Origin: Actinomycetes bacterium
Lineage (GTDB): Bacteria > Actinomycetota > Acidimicrobiia > Acidimicrobiales > Microtrichaceae
Assembly (NCBI GenBank): GCA_023450775.1
Contig: JAEXGP010000182.1
Location: forward strand, 1 to 7,612
Direction of reading: 5' to 3'
Length of the DNA stretch: 7,612 nucleotides
Positions 5,888 through 7,612 of the stretch are shown here, in pieces (position 1 is the stretch's first letter; each line of letters opens with the position of its first letter). The notes under the pieces were generated by a model that was not told the DNA's origin, searched no databases, and worked only from the letters and a program-made list of their open reading frames with translations. Made by a program: the position numbers and the translations under genes.

Positions 5888-6421
5888 ATGCGATCCCTGC
5901 GCGTGCTCCTCGTCGCCCCGTTCGCCCTCGTCCTGCTGGCCTGCACGGCCATCCCGCCGGCGACGTCGACCGTGCCGTCGGTGGACGTCGAGCGCTACCT
6001 GGGCACCTGGTACGAGGTGGGCAGCGTCAAGCAGTTCTTCTCGATCGGACTGGTGAACTCGAAGGCCCAGTACTCGCTGAACCCCGACGGCTCGATCAGG
6101 GTCGAGAACAGCGGCAACTACTTCACCGCCGACGGGCCGGAATCGCGCATCGTCGGCTCGGCCGTCCCGGTCGACGACTCCAATGCCCGCCTCAACGTGT
6201 CGTTCACCGGCGCGGCCTCCGCGGACCCGCCGGGCAACTACTGGATCGTCGATCTCGACCCCGACTACGAGTGGGCGATCGTCAGCGACCCGACCGGCTA
6301 CAGCGGCTTCTTCCTCTCAGGGACCACGACCGTGTCGCCGGCGCTCTACCAGGAGCTGCTCGACCGGGCGGCGGCCAAGGGCGTCCAGGTGGGCAACATC
6401 ACGCCGACCGAGCAGTTCTGA
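5888..6421 (+). CDS. blc: Lipocalin-family outer lipoprotein (Blc-like)
   Basis: The protein has 177 residues, the same length class as bacterial lipocalin Blc. The ATG at 5888 has GAAGGA six bases upstream; an in-frame GTG at 5849 would extend beyond the signal peptide and is not used. Residues 1-19 are a lipoprotein signal ending LLAC, so Cys19 is the probable lipid anchor. The lipocalin signature YLGTWYEVG (37-45) with the invariant G-x-W is followed by QYSLNPDGSIRVENSGNY, LNVSFTGAASADPPGNYWIVDLDPDYEWAIVSDP, and a C-terminal helix (SPALYQELLDRAAAKG) as in Blc. The family folds as an eight-strand barrel that binds fatty acids, lysophospholipids or other small hydrophobic molecules at the cell envelope. 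The ligand here is unknown. Its closeness to a lipid- or steroid-type P450 operon may be meaningful but is not proof, since a terminator separates them. Confidence 0.9.
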   Translation: MRSLRVLLVAPFALVLLACTAIPPATSTVPSVDVERYLGTWYEVGSVKQFFSIGLVNSKAQYSLNPDGSIRVENSGNYFTADGPESRIVGSAVPVDDSNARLNVSFTGAASADPPGNYWIVDLDPDYEWAIVSDPTGYSGFFLSGTTTVSPALYQELLDRAAAKGVQVGNITPTEQF

Positions 6422-6490
6422 GCTCGGCCGGGTCGAACACCACGTCGGGAGAAACCGCCCTGGCGAGGCTATTCCTGAGCCCCGTTCGAG

Positions 6491-6499
6491 TGTTACCGT
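6491..6499 (+). promoter_or_regulatory. Candidate extended -10 promoter for the downstream lipoprotein gene
   Basis: TGTTACCGT reads as TGn followed by TACCGT, which fits an extended -10 box (TGnTANNNT). It lies 30 bases upstream of the ATG at 6529, giving a leader of about 23 bases with the GGGGGG ribosome binding site inside. No -35 box is obvious. This suggests that the second lipoprotein gene has its own promoter rather than relying on read-through from the lipocalin gene. Confidence 0.35.
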
Positions 6500-6528
6500 C
6501 GCGCAACAACGATCTGGGGGGATCGAGA

Positions 6529-7242
6529 ATGGCGATGGTGATGATGAAGAAGTTCGGTGTGGTTCGCGCTGCCCTGGCGGCGGGTGCAGTGGCACTGGCA
6601 GTGGTGGCGGTCGCATGTGCGCCCGAGCCGGCCGCTCCGGGCGGGGGTGGAGGAACGACCACGACCACGACCACGTCGACGACGATCCCGTTCTCCGCGC
6701 CGACGGGCGGCACGTGGACCGGCTTCAACATGAACTGCACCGCGTTCACGCCCGTCGGGGACTTCCCGTTCACGCAGTACGCGTCGGTGAACGTGACGGC
6801 GCCGCCGAGCGCTCCGCAGGGCAGCGAGTTCTACATGATGGTGACGCCGGGTCCGTTCATCCCGCCGACCGAAGTGCAGAGCTACCAGATCACCTCGATG
6901 GTCGGCATGACGATCAAGTTCCCGCTCTCGCCGAACATGCAGCTGGTCGACACGGTGCTGTCCTCCAGCATCAACGCCGGCGCCGGCATGCCGAGCGTGA
7001 AGGTCGAGGGCACCGACCTGGTGTACCGGGTCCCGGGTCCGTTCGTCCCGGGCCAGGAGGTCCAGATGCCGCAGGTGCGCCTGCAGGTGAAGGCCACCGG
7101 TGCGGTCGGATCCCAGATCCAGACCAAGATGACCTCGATGGGCAGCGTGGCCATCGTCGGTGGCTTCATCGAGGTGCCGAACTCCTGCGCCGGTCCGGCC
7201 AGCAGCTTCTTCAACACGACGATCACGCCGGCACTGCCCTGA
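6529..7242 (+). CDS. Exported lipoprotein with Gly/Thr linker, unknown domain (237 aa)
   Basis: The ATG at 6529 is preceded by GGGGGG (6516-6521) seven bases away; other in-frame ATGs at 6535, 6541 and 6544 are less well placed. Residues 1-29 are a signal peptide (KK then an Ala/Val-rich core), ending AVAC with Cys30 as the likely lipid anchor. A low-complexity linker follows: five Gly (38-42), seven Thr (43-49) and STTIP. The rest (about 56-237) looks beta-rich, with alternating polar and hydrophobic residues and only two Cys (70 and 220), which could form a disulfide joining the ends of the domain. A short motif recurs: VTPGPFIPPTEVQ (105-117) and RVPGPFVPGQEVQ (167-179), suggesting two related subdomains. 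I do not recognise the family. The Thr-rich linker after a lipobox is a common style of surface proteins in some actinobacteria. Confidence 0.85.
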   Translation: MAMVMMKKFGVVRAALAAGAVALAVVAVACAPEPAAPGGGGGTTTTTTTSTTIPFSAPTGGTWTGFNMNCTAFTPVGDFPFTQYASVNVTAPPSAPQGSEFYMMVTPGPFIPPTEVQSYQITSMVGMTIKFPLSPNMQLVDTVLSSSINAGAGMPSVKVEGTDLVYRVPGPFVPGQEVQMPQVRLQVKATGAVGSQIQTKMTSMGSVAIVGGFIEVPNSCAGPASSFFNTTITPALP

Positions 7243-7285
7243 TCCAAGTGGGCGCCGGCGGCGGTGCCACGAACTGAGCACTCGA

Positions 7286-7314
7286 TCGAGGGGAGCCCAA
7301 CGGGCTCCCCTCGA
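7286..7314. terminator. Perfect 13-bp hairpin between convergent genes
   Basis: TCGAGGGGAGCCC (7286-7298) pairs perfectly with GGGCTCCCCTCGA (7302-7314) around the 3-base loop AAC. It lies 43 bases after the lipoprotein stop and only four bases beyond the stop of the minus-strand gene at 7319. A symmetrical stem between convergent genes fits a bidirectional terminator. No T tract is present on either side. Confidence 0.8.
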
Positions 7315-7318
7315 CGCG

Positions 7319-7555
7319 TCAGCCCGCTCGTCGACGACGGCGGTCGCGTGCGGATCGGGACCGTTCGGGCTGCAGATGGAGAGGGTCGCGCCAGCCGGAC
7401 AGCGACCGGGCCATCAGCGGCGGGTTCGCTTCGTCGGAGTCGATCCGGAGCTGCAGCGCTCTGTGCGGGACGTCGACCCCGGCCCAGTGGTGGTAGTCGA
7501 ACCACGCCGCCATGAGCCCGTTGCGGATGTGTCGGGGATCGATCCGATCGACCAC
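7319..7555 (-). CDS. Small hypothetical protein with Arg-rich tail (78 aa)
   Basis: This 78-residue reading frame starts at a GTG at 7555 on the minus strand; an in-frame stop lies about 40 bases further upstream, so the N-terminus cannot be much longer. The first two thirds read like a real protein: VDRIDPRHIRNGLMAAWFDYHHWAGVDVP, followed by RALQLRIDSDEANPPLMARSL. This part shows G/C-ending codons, as in neighbouring genes. The end is Arg-rich (RSRSARDRRRRRAG) and has more mixed codons. No family is recognised. The stop falls four bases from a strong hairpin, which supports this frame as a transcribed gene. The start is weakly supported because no clear ribosome binding site is visible; a frameshift near the start, with a longer original gene, is possible. 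The 57 bases beyond it to the window end hold nothing I can identify. Confidence 0.5.
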   Translation of the reverse strand: MVDRIDPRHIRNGLMAAWFDYHHWAGVDVPHRALQLRIDSDEANPPLMARSLSGWRDPLHLQPERSRSARDRRRRRAG

Positions 7556-7612
7556 GATGCGCTGGCCGCGGTGCGGCCTGTGACAGTGCCGTCAGTCCGC
7601 CGATCTGCCCGG

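Noticed and set aside
3907..5952. Very long minus-strand open frame (about 681 codons) opposite the P450 and flavoprotein genes
   Set aside because: Both sense genes have complete family motifs. The antisense product is low-complexity Val/Asp/Arg/His-rich sequence produced by the G/C-biased third positions of the sense genes.
5803..6528. Upstream extension of the second lipoprotein frame across the lipocalin gene
   Set aside because: It overlaps the well-supported lipocalin in another frame and would bury the lipoprotein signal peptide in the middle of the protein. The ATG at 6529 has a good ribosome binding site.
6655..6684. ACGACC microsatellite as a separate repeat element or phase-variable tract
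   Set aside because: It encodes the Thr run of the lipoprotein linker with alternating synonymous codons. The unit keeps the reading frame, so length change would not switch the gene off.

Overview
The window is high-GC DNA with strong G/C preference at third codon positions, GGGGG- or AAGGA-type ribosome binding sites, several lipoproteins, a CYP125-like cytochrome P450 and a TetR regulator. Together these suggest an actinobacterium, possibly of the Acidimicrobiia type; this placement is an inference from gene style. No tRNA, rRNA, CRISPR array, insertion sequence or phage gene was seen.

Left part (1-1952). The window opens inside the 3' end of an OsmC-family gene, followed by a small conserved-looking gene of unknown function. 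Facing them on the minus strand is a 477-residue lipoprotein of the type 1 periplasmic binding fold (branched-chain amino acid / amide ABC transporter type), with no permease or ATPase gene in the window. Its upstream region carries a cluster of TGGACA/TGTCCA half-sites that looks like an operator.

Middle (1953-2791). The 272-base gap upstream of the binding protein holds two tandem copies of a 57-base palindromic repeat with a third hairpin between them. Next is a minus-strand gene for a 150-residue protein of unknown function, divergent from a TetR regulator. The AT-rich stretch just before the TetR gene looks like a promoter with an overlapping imperfect palindrome and suggests a leaderless GTG start.

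Core operon (2792-5739, plus strand). A TetR regulator, a cytochrome P450 and a nitronate-monooxygenase-like flavoprotein are packed tightly: ATGA overlap between the first two and a 12-base gap between the second and third. They probably form one self-regulated unit that oxidises a hydrophobic substrate such as a steroid, terpenoid or fatty-acid-like compound. The substrate and the electron-transfer partner of the P450 cannot be read from the window. A strong hairpin closes the operon.

Right part (5740-7612). A Blc-type lipocalin lipoprotein is followed by a second exported lipoprotein with a Gly/Thr-rich linker and an unrecognised, probably beta-rich domain. A perfect 13-bp hairpin separates this gene from a small convergent minus-strand gene with an Arg-rich tail.

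The strongest candidates for something undescribed are the tandem palindromic repeats at 2082-2209, the half-site cluster before the binding-protein gene, and the TetR-P450-flavoprotein operon. Nothing in the window proves a new defence or mobile system.
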